The position numbers were made by a program, and so were the translations under genes. 64,000 nucleotides of DNA from Cyclobacteriaceae bacterium. GTDB lineage: Bacteria > Bacteroidota > Bacteroidia > Cytophagales > Cyclobacteriaceae. The stretch is taken from positions 62,001-126,000 of the forward strand of contig JALHOT010000004.1 of the NCBI GenBank assembly GCA_022842845.1, written 5' to 3'. This document shows positions 25,595 through 34,673 of the stretch, in pieces (the first letter of the stretch is position 1; every line of letters starts with the position of its first letter). The notes beneath the pieces were generated by a model. That model did no database searches. It saw only the letters and a list, made by a program, of their open reading frames with translations, and had not been told where the DNA came from.

Positions 25595-26602
25595 CTAAAT
25601 AAAACGTTCTTTGGGTAAATCGAGCCACTCTAAAGTAGCATTATGAAAGATGTCTTCCTTAATCGAATTATCTAGCGGCATGTCTTCAATAAACTTGCCA
25701 ATTTCTAAATCACCTAAAGGAAAGGGATAGTCAGAACCTAAGGTAATCTTTTTGGAGCCTTGCATTTTTAATACGTATTCAAGCATGGCAGGATCGTGCG
25801 TGATGCTATCAACCCAAAACTGACCAATATACTTGCGTGGTTCGATAGGATTATCGATAGCCACCAGATCCGGGCGACATTCAAAGCCATGTTGTATGCG
25901 GCCAATGGTTGGTAAGAAAGAGCCTCCGGCATGCGCAAAGTTAACTCTGAGTTTGGGGAGCCGTTCAAAGATTCCTCCAAAAATCATTGAGCAGGCTGCG
26001 CGCGCTGTTTCTGCCGGCATACCTACCAGCCATGGAAGCCAGTAGCGCTGCATATCTTTTTGTCCCATCATATTCCACGGATGTACTAACACAGCCATGT
26101 TCAGCGCCTGGCAGGCTTCGAAAATGGGGAAGAAACGCTCTTCGTTTAAATTTTCATCGTTGATGTTGGAGCCAATCTGAATGCCAACCAAACCGATTTT
26201 TTTACACCGTTCTAATTCCTGAATGGCGAGGTCTGCATCCTGCATGGGCACAGTAGCAAGCCCTATATAGTTGCGCGGATATTTGACTACTAAATCTGCA
26301 ATGTGATCATTGAGGAAGGTGGAAACTTCCAGGCAATCTTGTGGCTTGGCCCAATAAGAAAACATGACAGGAATAGTGCAAACAACTTGCACCTGCGTAT
26401 TAAAGATGGCGTATTCTTCAATACGTACTTCAGGGTCCCAGCAGTTCTCTTTTATTTCTCTGAAGAACTGGTTGCCGCGCATCATCTTAGCATAACCTGG
26501 TTTATGATGCTGTAAGTAAATAAAGTCACCGTAACCAAATTTTTCGCTCCAGTTGGGTAGATCTTTTGGTAGGATGTGCGTGTGTGAATCGATCTTCAGC
26601 AT
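25595..26602 (-). CDS. Amidohydrolase, probable ACMS decarboxylase
   Basis: A 335-residue amidohydrolase_2 family enzyme very like 2-amino-3-carboxymuconate-6-semialdehyde decarboxylase (EC 4.1.1.45) of the kynurenine/3-hydroxyanthranilate route. The metal ligands are seen: DSHTH (His7, His9), LVHPW, FAHAGG and LGSDYP. The WxxPWLVGMP and GGIFERLPKL blocks are typical of ACMSD. No other kynurenine gene is in the window, so the substrate is inferred by resemblance. I chose the ATG at 26600-26602 over a TTG five codons earlier. Confidence 0.9.
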   Translation of the reverse strand: MLKIDSHTHILPKDLPNWSEKFGYGDFIYLQHHKPGYAKMMRGNQFFREIKENCWDPEVRIEEYAIFNTQVQVVCTIPVMFSYWAKPQDCLEVSTFLNDHIADLVVKYPRNYIGLATVPMQDADLAIQELERCKKIGLVGIQIGSNINDENLNEERFFPIFEACQALNMAVLVHPWNMMGQKDMQRYWLPWLVGMPAETARAACSMIFGGIFERLPKLRVNFAHAGGSFLPTIGRIQHGFECRPDLVAIDNPIEPRKYIGQFWVDSITHDPAMLEYVLKMQGSKKITLGSDYPFPLGDLEIGKFIEDMPLDNSIKEDIFHNATLEWLDLPKERFI

Positions 26603-26689
26603 TTCAGAAAATGGCAATTCCGAAATATCGCTGTTTTACTCGACTAAGTAAAATGATTTTGCCAAGGGTATTTAGCAGCGGTAGCAGCC

Positions 26690-26983
26690 TTAGAGCTCAA
26701 TAAACTTTTCTAATGAAAAGGCCAGTGAACGCTCTGAAAACAGTGTTTTTACTTGTCCCCACACTTTGCCAAACAGTTCTGATTTTCGATAGTTATTAAG
26801 ACACTCTTCGTTTCTCCAATGGCTCAGGGTTGTAAAAGTGTTAGGATTATTGACATCGCGCAGTAACTGCAAATGGGAGCATCCCTCAAAATTGCGAATA
26901 GCTTCTTTATTTGCTTGAAAGATGTCCAGGAACTCTTCAGCTCCGGCTTCTGTAAAGTGCATGCGTACAATGCGGATGAGCAT
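26690..26983 (-). CDS. Antibiotic biosynthesis monooxygenase (ABM) domain protein
   Basis: A 97-residue single-domain protein of the dimeric alpha-beta barrel type. VRMHFTEAGAEEFLDIFQANKEAIRNFEGC and a later TLSHWRNEECLNNYRKSELF are the standard ABM pattern. Members include quinol monooxygenases and heme oxygenases; the substrate here is unknown. It starts 12 bases after the stop of the SAM hydrolase-like gene, so they probably form one unit. Confidence 0.88.
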   Translation of the reverse strand: MLIRIVRMHFTEAGAEEFLDIFQANKEAIRNFEGCSHLQLLRDVNNPNTFTTLSHWRNEECLNNYRKSELFGKVWGQVKTLFSERSLAFSLEKFIEL

Positions 26984-26995
26984 AACCTGAATTAT

Positions 26996-27769
26996 TTACT
27001 CTTCAAAAATGATAATGACCGTACCATCGTATTCGAGGCCAAAAAGTTCGGATGCATTTCCCCGGTTTACGCCTATTTCTAACACTCCCAAACTATTGAA
27101 AAGAATAAAGCAATCACCTTCTTCTACTTCTTGGTAGCTGGTATTGATTCGCCTGAATTTTTCCCCTCCGAACTGTACGGTGTATACTTTATCCTTACTC
27201 AAAATATCGAAAGCTTCTTTGGGAATGTTAGTGATCAGGTTGCCATAGTTGTCAACCTTAATAACGCTTCCTGTAATTTGCTTCTTAGTCGCCTTTATCT
27301 GGCGGTCAATCATACGCTTAAAGGTACCCATGGGCCTGCCAAGATCGGTTAAGGCTACACCGCTGGCTAATTTGGCGGCTGCCGGTGCGAAAATATCCTT
27401 TTCGGGGAAGGTAGTCTGAATAGGATTGATGGTATTCAGTTCGGCAATTTGTTGATGTTGCTTGTCGGTAATAAGTCCGAAAAAGCCATTATCTACACCT
27501 ACAAAATAGTGATCTTCCAATTGCATTGCGATGGCAGCATCGTTTCTTTTGCCCACTGAGTCCACCGCGACTAAATGAATAGTTCCTTTTGGAAAGTCTC
27601 TGAAAACTGATTTAAGTACAAAAGCGGCATGTCCTACATCACAAGGTGCAATGCGGTGGCTAATGTCCACAATCTTGATGCTGGGATTGGTGCTGAGTAT
27701 TTTGGCTTTAATGGCCGCCACATAATGATCTTGTTCCCCCGAATCTGTTAGCAAGGTGACGATGGCCAT
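26996..27769 (-). CDS. SAM hydroxide adenosyltransferase (DUF62 family)
   Basis: A 257-residue member of the fluorinase/chlorinase/DUF62 superfamily. Typical features: the opening LLTDSGEQDHYVAAIKA, then DISHRIAPCDVGHAAFVL, and VGVDNGFFG in the middle. The usual role is hydrolysis of SAM to adenosine and methionine rather than halogenation. It is divergent from phoH, with only 89 bases between their starts. Confidence 0.92.
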   Translation of the reverse strand: MAIVTLLTDSGEQDHYVAAIKAKILSTNPSIKIVDISHRIAPCDVGHAAFVLKSVFRDFPKGTIHLVAVDSVGKRNDAAIAMQLEDHYFVGVDNGFFGLITDKQHQQIAELNTINPIQTTFPEKDIFAPAAAKLASGVALTDLGRPMGTFKRMIDRQIKATKKQITGSVIKVDNYGNLITNIPKEAFDILSKDKVYTVQFGGEKFRRINTSYQEVEEGDCFILFNSLGVLEIGVNRGNASELFGLEYDGTVIIIFEE

Positions 27770-27771
27770 GG

Positions 27772-27802
27772 TTGATGCTGCCGGTGATATTCTTTACTTT
27801 TG
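27772..27802 (+). promoter_or_regulatory. Promoter of phoH
   Basis: TTG (27772-27774), 20 bases, then TACTTTTG (27795-27802): both elements of the Bacteroidota promoter at the right spacing. It overlaps the start region of the divergent SAM hydrolase gene and gives a leader of about 50 bases. Confidence 0.65.
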
Positions 27803-27858
27803 GCGTGGCAAAGTAAACATTTTTACTGCAGATTGTTTAGACAATAAAACGTATACAC

Positions 27859-28812
27859 TTGATAGAAAAAATTGTAGATCTCGACATTGTTTCTTTGGTA
27901 GATTTTCTGGGAGAAGAGAACAAAAATATTCATACCCTGGCCGAAGCGTTCCCGAAAAGCAAATTGGTTTCAAGAGGCGACCAAATCATCATCAAGGGGA
28001 GCCCCTCAGAAGTTTCACAAATTGAGGAGATTTTGCATGGACTGATTGATCATTACCATGAATTTGGCAGGGTAACGCAGGAAAATGTAAAGGCACGTGT
28101 TGGAAAGGAAGAAGAGGGCTTTTTACCCGAAGGGCCTACACCACCCGCGGGCGAGGATATTCTTTTGTTTGGAACACGGGGTAATCCGATTAAACCGAAA
28201 ACGGTAAATCAGCAGAAATTAGTACAACTGGTAAAAGAAAATGACCTTGTTTTTGCGCTTGGTCCTGCAGGTACCGGTAAAACCTATATTTCAGTAGCTA
28301 TGGCAGTCAAAGCGCTGAAAGATAAAGTGGTGAAGAAGATCATCATCACCAGGCCTGCGGTGGAGGCAGGCGAGAATCTAGGTTTTTTGCCAGGGGACTT
28401 AAAGGAAAAAATTGATCCTTACCTGCGTCCTATTTACGATGCTCTCAACGATATGATTCCTTTCGAAAAGCTTCGTTACTACATGGAGCGAGAAGTAATT
28501 GAGATTGCACCATTGGCATATATGCGAGGCCGTACACTTAACAACGCTTTCATTCTTTTAGATGAAGCCCAGAACACAACGCCTATGCAGATGAAGATGT
28601 TCCTCACGCGCATGGGACCTGAATCAAAAATGGTGGTAACAGGGGATGGCTCTCAGGTAGATTTACCACATAATCAAAAGTCGGGTTTAAAAGAAGCTTC
28701 CAGGATTCTGGAGGGGGTAAAAGGCATTGGCTTTGTAGAACTTAATGAAAAGGATGTGGTGAGACATAGGCTCGTAAGAGATATTATTGAAGCGTACCAG
28801 AAATCAGTTTAA
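27859..28812 (+). CDS. phoH: PhoH family ATPase
   Basis: A 317-residue cytoplasmic P-loop protein. It has an N-terminal KH-like region (about 1-75), a linker and the PhoH ATPase domain with Walker A GPAGTGKT (135-142) and FILLDEAQN as Walker B. Members take part in RNA metabolism and often sit near ybeY. The start is a TTG (27859-27861), the only usable start before a stop six codons upstream. Confidence 0.93.
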   Translation: MIEKIVDLDIVSLVDFLGEENKNIHTLAEAFPKSKLVSRGDQIIIKGSPSEVSQIEEILHGLIDHYHEFGRVTQENVKARVGKEEEGFLPEGPTPPAGEDILLFGTRGNPIKPKTVNQQKLVQLVKENDLVFALGPAGTGKTYISVAMAVKALKDKVVKKIIITRPAVEAGENLGFLPGDLKEKIDPYLRPIYDALNDMIPFEKLRYYMEREVIEIAPLAYMRGRTLNNAFILLDEAQNTTPMQMKMFLTRMGPESKMVVTGDGSQVDLPHNQKSGLKEASRILEGVKGIGFVELNEKDVVRHRLVRDIIEAYQKSV

Positions 28813-28873
28813 TATTTCGAAATCCCATCAGGACTAATGAAAGAATAAATGAAGTAAAATTGTAACTTCGTTT

Positions 28874-30952
28874 ATGTTCAGATGGGCTCCGTATGTCTTT
28901 GTAAGACTTACTATAGTATTTATTGCCGGTATCCTGCTGGCCATTTATCATCCTTCATTTTTTCCTCAGGTATTTACAATATGTGCTTTAGTAGTTCTGG
29001 TATTTGGCTACGGTACTCTTTATTGGTTTAAGCATACAAAATCTCTGCAACTTAACCTTGGTCCACTGGGACTGATCATCATTTTTTTAGGGGGCTATTT
29101 ATTGTTGTGCACGCGCACTGAGGTTGCAAGACCTGATCATTTTATCCATCTCAACGATACTATACAAAGCTATGAGGCAGTCATTGTAAGCTACCCACAA
29201 GAAAAGGACAAATCCTGGAAGGTAGAAGCCAGGATGGCTAAAGCTAGATTTGATCGAGATTGGCGAACAGTAAATGGTAAAGTTTTATTATACTTCTCAA
29301 GAGAGCATTTTCCAAAACCTTTTTCCTATGGCGATAAATTAATCATCAAAGGGCATCCTCAGGTTTTGACAGCGCCCGCGAATCCAGCAGAATTTGATTA
29401 TAAAAGGTTTCTCAGTTTTCGAAACATTACGCATCAGCATTTTTTAAAGAAGCATCAAGTAGCTTTGATAGAAAACAATGCACCTTTTGTATTTATGGTG
29501 TATGCTTTTAAGCTCAGGCTGTGGGCTGACGCTTCCTTGCATCAATTCATTAAGGGTGATAAAAACCAAGCCATCGCTTCTGCCCTGGTATTGGGTGTAA
29601 CCGATGGACTTGACAATGAGATCATGCATGCTTATTCTGCCACAGGCGCCATGCATGTATTGGCAGTTTCGGGCTTGCATGTAGGAATTATTTATGGAAT
29701 ACTGCTTCTCTTATTAAAACCACTTGCTAAAAGAAGAACAGGCCCCTGGATTGTAGCAGTGGTGAGTTTGATCATCCTGTGGATGTATGCGCTCATCACA
29801 GGGCTCTCGCCTTCAGTCTTGCGTGCCGTTACCATGTTTTCTTTTGTAGCCCTGGCAAGGCCTTTGAGGTGGTCGACTAATATCTACAACACACTAGCGG
29901 CATCAGCATTTATGTTGCTTTTATATGATCCTTATCTGATCATGTCAGTAGGTTTTCAACTTTCTTATGCAGCCGTTTTAGGTATCGTCTACTGGCAACG
30001 TCCCATCTACATGCTGTGGACAGCACCATCCTTCGTGACAGATAAAATCTGGCAGATTACAACCGTATCCATTGCGGCTCAATTGGCAACTGTTTCATTG
30101 GGATTGTTATACTTTCATCAATTTCCAGTTTACTTCCTATTCTCCAATCTCTTCGTTATTCCCATTTCTTTTATTGTTTTAATACTGGGTTTGTTAGTGC
30201 TGCTATTCAGTTTTATATCGCCAGTAGCCAGTATGATCGGCTGGTTATTAGCGGAAAGTATTGAAGCGATGAATGGAGTTGTGATATTAGTTGAGCGGAT
30301 GCCCTTCAGCTTATTAGATAATTTGTACATCACAACCTTACAGTCTTGGATAATCATGGGGCTACTTATTGCTTTCTTTCTTTTGATACGATACAAGCGC
30401 TTTTATTTTTTACTCACTTCTTTTCTATTTGCTTTAATCTTATCCTGTACGCATTGGTATCATTATTATAAAAGCGTTAATCAAGTCGGCTGGACAGTTT
30501 ATAACGTTGGCGGGTACACAGCAATCGATTTTATGAATAAAGGGCGTTCTTATTTTTTGGGAGATTCAGCTTTGATGTCAGATAAAGAGCGGATGCGCTT
30601 CCATATTCGGCCCAATCGACTTGTTAATGAAATTAAAAGTACTGAGCTAATGGTTAATCAACCATTTTATTATCCTGCTAAAGATTTTGCGATTGTGCAA
30701 TGGCATGGTAAATCTATATTAATCTTGAACCGCAAACACGCAAGATTGCCAAGCTTACAAGTGGATGTGGTAGTTATTGGTAATAATGCCATTAGCTTGA
30801 CAAAACTTGTTGAAAAGATAAATTTCGATCAGGTGATACTAGATAGCAGTAACTCTTTTTACTTTGCTACACAAAGTCAGGAGGATGCTCGTCTTTTAAA
30901 TAGGGAGATTCACTCAGTCTTGCACCAAGGATCATTTAGTCAGGTTTTATGA
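28874..30952 (+). CDS. ComEC/Rec2 family DNA-uptake channel
   Basis: A 692-residue polytopic membrane protein. It has an N-terminal DUF4131-like domain, then the Competence domain with the signature SGLHVGIIYG (about 266-275) and about ten helices. ComEC carries single-stranded DNA across the inner membrane. The C-terminal 170 residues do not show the HxHxDH metallo-beta-lactamase motif of full-length ComEC, so the nuclease-like domain is lost or decayed, as in many Bacteroidota. Its stop overlaps the next gene by four bases. Confidence 0.9.
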   Translation: MFRWAPYVFVRLTIVFIAGILLAIYHPSFFPQVFTICALVVLVFGYGTLYWFKHTKSLQLNLGPLGLIIIFLGGYLLLCTRTEVARPDHFIHLNDTIQSYEAVIVSYPQEKDKSWKVEARMAKARFDRDWRTVNGKVLLYFSREHFPKPFSYGDKLIIKGHPQVLTAPANPAEFDYKRFLSFRNITHQHFLKKHQVALIENNAPFVFMVYAFKLRLWADASLHQFIKGDKNQAIASALVLGVTDGLDNEIMHAYSATGAMHVLAVSGLHVGIIYGILLLLLKPLAKRRTGPWIVAVVSLIILWMYALITGLSPSVLRAVTMFSFVALARPLRWSTNIYNTLAASAFMLLLYDPYLIMSVGFQLSYAAVLGIVYWQRPIYMLWTAPSFVTDKIWQITTVSIAAQLATVSLGLLYFHQFPVYFLFSNLFVIPISFIVLILGLLVLLFSFISPVASMIGWLLAESIEAMNGVVILVERMPFSLLDNLYITTLQSWIIMGLLIAFFLLIRYKRFYFLLTSFLFALILSCTHWYHYYKSVNQVGWTVYNVGGYTAIDFMNKGRSYFLGDSALMSDKERMRFHIRPNRLVNEIKSTELMVNQPFYYPAKDFAIVQWHGKSILILNRKHARLPSLQVDVVVIGNNAISLTKLVEKINFDQVILDSSNSFYFATQSQEDARLLNREIHSVLHQGSFSQVL

Positions 30953-31722
30953 ATTACATACAGTATCAAGTATCAGATAGGATTGCTTTTGTCACCCTTA
31001 ATCGACCTGAGAAGAGAAATGCTCTTAGCCATGAGTTAGTGTCAGAGCTACAGGTAGCCTTTCAGCAGGCATCAGAAGATGATGCTGTAAAGGTGGTTGT
31101 TTTGCGCTCCAACGGAGAAGCTTTCTGTGCCGGTGCTGACCTTGGTTATCTCCAAAAGCTTCAGCAGTTTTCTTATGAAGAAAATGTAGCTGACTCGAAC
31201 CATTTGAAACAGTTGTTTCTTCAAATTTATACCCTTAATAAAGTAGTGATTGCACAAATACAAGGCCATGCCTTAGCGGGCGGTTGCGGCCTTGCTGCTG
31301 TGTGTGATTTTTCTTTCTCGGTGCCGGAGGCAAAGTTTGGTTATACCGAAGTGAAGATTGGCTTTATTCCTGCTATCGTTATGGTGTTTCTGTTAAGAAG
31401 AATGAGTGAAGGAAAAAGTAAACAATTATTACTCAGTGGCGATTTGATTAGTGCTGAAGAAGCACAACAGGTGGGGTTGATCAACTACCTTTCGTCCAAA
31501 GAAAGTTTACAAAATGATGTATTGACTTTTGCCAACAGGCTGATCAGCTCAAACTCTGGACAATCGATGGCCACAACAAAACAGATGATAGCAGCTGTCC
31601 AATCAATGTCTTTAGCTGAGGCATTACAATATGCTTCAGAAATGAATGCCAAAGCGAGAGCCAGTGAAGATTGTCAGCGAGGTATCGCAGCTTTTTTAAA
31701 TAAAGAAAAGCTTATTTGGTAG
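30949..31722 (+). CDS. Enoyl-CoA hydratase family, methylglutaconyl-CoA hydratase-like
   Basis: A 257-residue crotonase-fold enzyme. The oxyanion-hole motifs are FCAGADLGYL and HALAGGCGLAAVCD. The first catalytic Glu of classical enoyl-CoA hydratase is replaced (GGCGL), while the second is kept in FGYTEVKIGFIPA. IGFIPAIV is typical of leucine-degradation (LiuC-like) hydratases. The start ATG overlaps the comEC-like stop (ATGA), so the two are translationally coupled though functionally unrelated. Confidence 0.88.
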   Translation: MNYIQYQVSDRIAFVTLNRPEKRNALSHELVSELQVAFQQASEDDAVKVVVLRSNGEAFCAGADLGYLQKLQQFSYEENVADSNHLKQLFLQIYTLNKVVIAQIQGHALAGGCGLAAVCDFSFSVPEAKFGYTEVKIGFIPAIVMVFLLRRMSEGKSKQLLLSGDLISAEEAQQVGLINYLSSKESLQNDVLTFANRLISSNSGQSMATTKQMIAAVQSMSLAEALQYASEMNAKARASEDCQRGIAAFLNKEKLIW

Positions 31723-31809
31723 AATTGCTTATAAAAAAGCACGCCAATATTACCTGGTTGGCAGATTAATTGTAAGCATTCGTTAATATTAAATTATAAT
31801 GATTGACCT

Positions 31810-32667
31810 ATGAGGAAATTTACATTTTTTACTCTCCTATTGTTTGCAAGCAGCGCCAAGCTATTCTCTCAGGGGTACACTGGAGATTCATGGGCACAAG
31901 TAAAGACCAACGGAAAGGGCACTATTTCACTGGCTTATGTGGAAACGCCAAGCTTTGTCTATAAAGATGCTTCAGGTAAACTCACTGGTATTTGTGTAGA
32001 CATCATGGTGGATTTTGTTAAGTGGACTAATGAGAACAAAAAAGTTGAACTAATCTCAAAGTTTGTTGGTGATGGAGCAAGTTTTAGAGGGATGTATGAT
32101 AAGACGAAAACCTCAGTAGGAGGTGTATTTGGTTTGGGCAATATCACCATCACAGATGAACGTAAAAAAGAGGTAAAGTTCAGCCCTCCCTTTATTACTA
32201 ACTTTGCCATTCTGGTTACGCAAAATAGCGTGTCAACACTTAGTAAGTTTGAAGACTTGCCTAATACTTTTGGGAAACTTACCGCTTACACTGCCAAAGG
32301 AACGCTTAATGAAAAGCGTATGGCTGAACTCAAGCAAAAGTACTTTCCTGCTATGAAAATCACCTACACAGCCACAAGTCAGGAAACATTAGAAAAGGTT
32401 TTGGCCGATCCTAACGGTTTTGCTTACCTCGATCTTGGTTTTTACTTAGAAGCTGTAAATCTGAAGAAGAGCATTAAACGTCATCCTATTGCAGATAAGG
32501 CGGCAGAACAATTTGGATTTGCCTTACCCCTCAACAGCGATTGGTATCCTGTTTTAGAAGAGTTTTTTAATGCCGGGGGCGGTTATCTTAACTCTCCCCA
32601 ATACAGAAAAATTTTGGTAAAGCACCTTGGAGAGACTGGGGTAAAGTTACTGCAATCAGCTAAATAA
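31810..32667 (+). CDS. Periplasmic solute-binding protein (SBP_bac_3 type)
   Basis: A 285-residue protein with a signal peptide (to LFSQ, about 21). The mature part matches amino-acid-type binding proteins: SFVYKDASGKLTGICVDIMVDF, ITITDERKKEVKFSPPF and AYLDLGFYLEAV. No permease or ATPase gene is adjacent, so it may act alone, or as the sensor of a distant transporter. The ligand is unknown. A terminator follows. Confidence 0.88.
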   Translation: MRKFTFFTLLLFASSAKLFSQGYTGDSWAQVKTNGKGTISLAYVETPSFVYKDASGKLTGICVDIMVDFVKWTNENKKVELISKFVGDGASFRGMYDKTKTSVGGVFGLGNITITDERKKEVKFSPPFITNFAILVTQNSVSTLSKFEDLPNTFGKLTAYTAKGTLNEKRMAELKQKYFPAMKITYTATSQETLEKVLADPNGFAYLDLGFYLEAVNLKKSIKRHPIADKAAEQFGFALPLNSDWYPVLEEFFNAGGGYLNSPQYRKILVKHLGETGVKLLQSAK

Positions 32668-32687
32668 GATTTGCTATGAACGATTGA

Positions 32688-32720
32688 TAAAGGCGGCCTT
32701 GGTGGCTGCCTTTATTTTTT
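32688..32720 (+). terminator. Terminator after the solute-binding protein gene
   Basis: AAAGGCGGCC and GGCTGCCTTT form a stem with one mismatch around a TTGGT loop, followed by ATTTTTT. It lies 21 bases past the stop. Confidence 0.8.
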
Positions 32721-32759
32721 CATCATTATTCTCGTTGTATCTTAGACATTTAAGTTTAA

Positions 32760-34673
32760 GTGGAGACACCTTTATCAATACTGCATCAATACTGGGGGCA
32801 CAAGCATTTTAGGCCTTTGCAAGAAGATATCATTCAGGCTGTTCTCAGTAAGAAGGATGTATTGGCATTGTTGCCAACCGGAGGAGGTAAATCAATCTGC
32901 TTTCAGGTTCCCGCCCTCATGATGGAAGGAGTTTGTATAGTTGTTTCTCCCCTTATTGCTTTAATGAAGGATCAGGTAGAGCAGCTCAAGAAACGAGGCA
33001 TACTGGCTGTAGCTGTTCATGCAGGGATGGCACGTTATGAAATTGATTTACATCTCAACAATGCTTTATATGGTGGTGTAAAATTTCTATATGTATCACC
33101 AGAGAGACTGAAAACTGATATTTTTCTAGAGCGATTTAAGCAAATGAAGGTGGCTCTCATTGCGGTAGATGAGGCGCACTGCATATCACAGTGGGGCTAT
33201 GATTTCAGACCTTCATATTTAGAAATAGCGTCACTTCGTCAGTGGCAATCTCAAGTACCTATTTTGGCGCTGACAGCAACGGCAACCCCCCAAGTATGTG
33301 ATGATATTACCAAACAGCTTTTATTTGGAAAATCATCTCAAAAGTTTCAAAGAAGCTTTGCCCGCGAGAATCTTTCGTTTGTGGTCAGAAAAAGTGAGAA
33401 TAAGGATAAAAAGCTGCTGGAGATATTGAATAAAGTGAGGGGCTCCGCCATTGTGTATGTGCGCACCAGAAAGCTGGCTGAATCGGTTTCCCATTTCTTA
33501 AATCGAAATGGTATGGGCGCTACTTATTATCATGCGGGTTTGACGCATCAGCTAAGAGATGGGGTACAAAATGACTGGATAAGTAATAGAGCACGTGTTA
33601 TCGTTGCCACCAATGCTTTTGGTATGGGCATCGATAAACCAGATGTACGCTTGGTTGTACATTTGGATTTGCCCGAGAATCTGGAGGCATACTATCAGGA
33701 AGCGGGCAGAGCCGGACGAGATGGTAAGCGTTCTTTTGCAGTGATTCTTTTTCAAGAAGCGGATGCGGCTTCTCTTCAAACAAAAGTTGAGCAATCGCAA
33801 CCTGATTTCGAATTTCTGCAAAAAATATATCAGGCGCTGTGCAATCATTTTCAGTTGGCCCTGGGGAGTAGTGGGGGCGAAAGTTATGATTTTGATCTCC
33901 AACAGTTTTGTGATCGTTTTCAGTTTTTCCCTGGAGAGGTTTATCATGCGCTTAAAAGGTTAGAAGAGTACGCTCTGATTACCTTTAACGAAAGTTACTA
34001 CGCGCCCTCGCGCATACACATTGCAATAGATAAAGCAGCCCTTTATCAGTTTCAAGTGGCCAATGAAAAGTTCGACTCTCTTATTAAGATGTTGCTGCGT
34101 TTGTATGGAGGCGAGTTGTTTTCAGACTTTACACCGATTTCAGAATCATATTTAGCAGAGGCCTTGAAGAGCTCATCCAAAATTGTAACAGAACTACTCA
34201 ATCATTTAAAGAAGTTACAGATCATAGAGTATCTTCCTTTAAAGGAAAGACCACAGATAACTTTTGTAATGCCCAGGCAGGATGTTCAGTATCTGCCGAT
34301 CGATAAAAAAATGCTGCAAGAAAGAAGGGCACTTATTTTCGGCAAGATGAATGCTATGCTTGATTATACGAGGCAAACCCATCGTTGTCGTATGCAGGTA
34401 ATGCAAGAATACTTTGGTGAAGAAACTTTTGAAACCTGTGGTTTATGCGATGTTTGCCTTGAGAAACGAAAAAAGGAGAGTCTTCAGTCAGTTACAGAGT
34501 TGCGTGATGAAATTCTACGCCTTGTGAAGGAACAACTTTTTACTGTTGATGAGCTGGAAGCGAGAATCTCGCCCAATGATTCAGAACTCTTTGTGGATGT
34601 AGTACGTGAGCTGGTAGAAGAAGGATTAATAAGGTATGATGACGTATGGAGGTTACTACCAGGTAAGCCCTGA
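32760..34673 (+). CDS. recQ: ATP-dependent DNA helicase RecQ
   Basis: A 637-residue 3'-5' helicase. Helicase motifs are in order: LLPTGGGKS (motif I, about 37-45), VDEAHC (II), TATAT (III), and NAFGMGIDKPDVR with QEAGRAGRDG (V and VI). The RecQ-Ct zinc site is present as four cysteines (RCRMQVMQEYF, then CGLCDVC). There is no HRDC domain; the tail is a short helical region. The start appears to be GTG (32760-32762). The stop abuts that of the converging recN with no bases between. Confidence 0.93.
   Translation: METPLSILHQYWGHKHFRPLQEDIIQAVLSKKDVLALLPTGGGKSICFQVPALMMEGVCIVVSPLIALMKDQVEQLKKRGILAVAVHAGMARYEIDLHLNNALYGGVKFLYVSPERLKTDIFLERFKQMKVALIAVDEAHCISQWGYDFRPSYLEIASLRQWQSQVPILALTATATPQVCDDITKQLLFGKSSQKFQRSFARENLSFVVRKSENKDKKLLEILNKVRGSAIVYVRTRKLAESVSHFLNRNGMGATYYHAGLTHQLRDGVQNDWISNRARVIVATNAFGMGIDKPDVRLVVHLDLPENLEAYYQEAGRAGRDGKRSFAVILFQEADAASLQTKVEQSQPDFEFLQKIYQALCNHFQLALGSSGGESYDFDLQQFCDRFQFFPGEVYHALKRLEEYALITFNESYYAPSRIHIAIDKAALYQFQVANEKFDSLIKMLLRLYGGELFSDFTPISESYLAEALKSSSKIVTELLNHLKKLQIIEYLPLKERPQITFVMPRQDVQYLPIDKKMLQERRALIFGKMNAMLDYTRQTHRCRMQVMQEYFGEETFETCGLCDVCLEKRKKESLQSVTELRDEILRLVKEQLFTVDELEARISPNDSELFVDVVRELVEEGLIRYDDVWRLLPGKP

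Noticed and set aside
33552-33947. 131-codon minus-strand frame
   Set aside because: Antisense to the recQ helicase core, which has all motifs intact.
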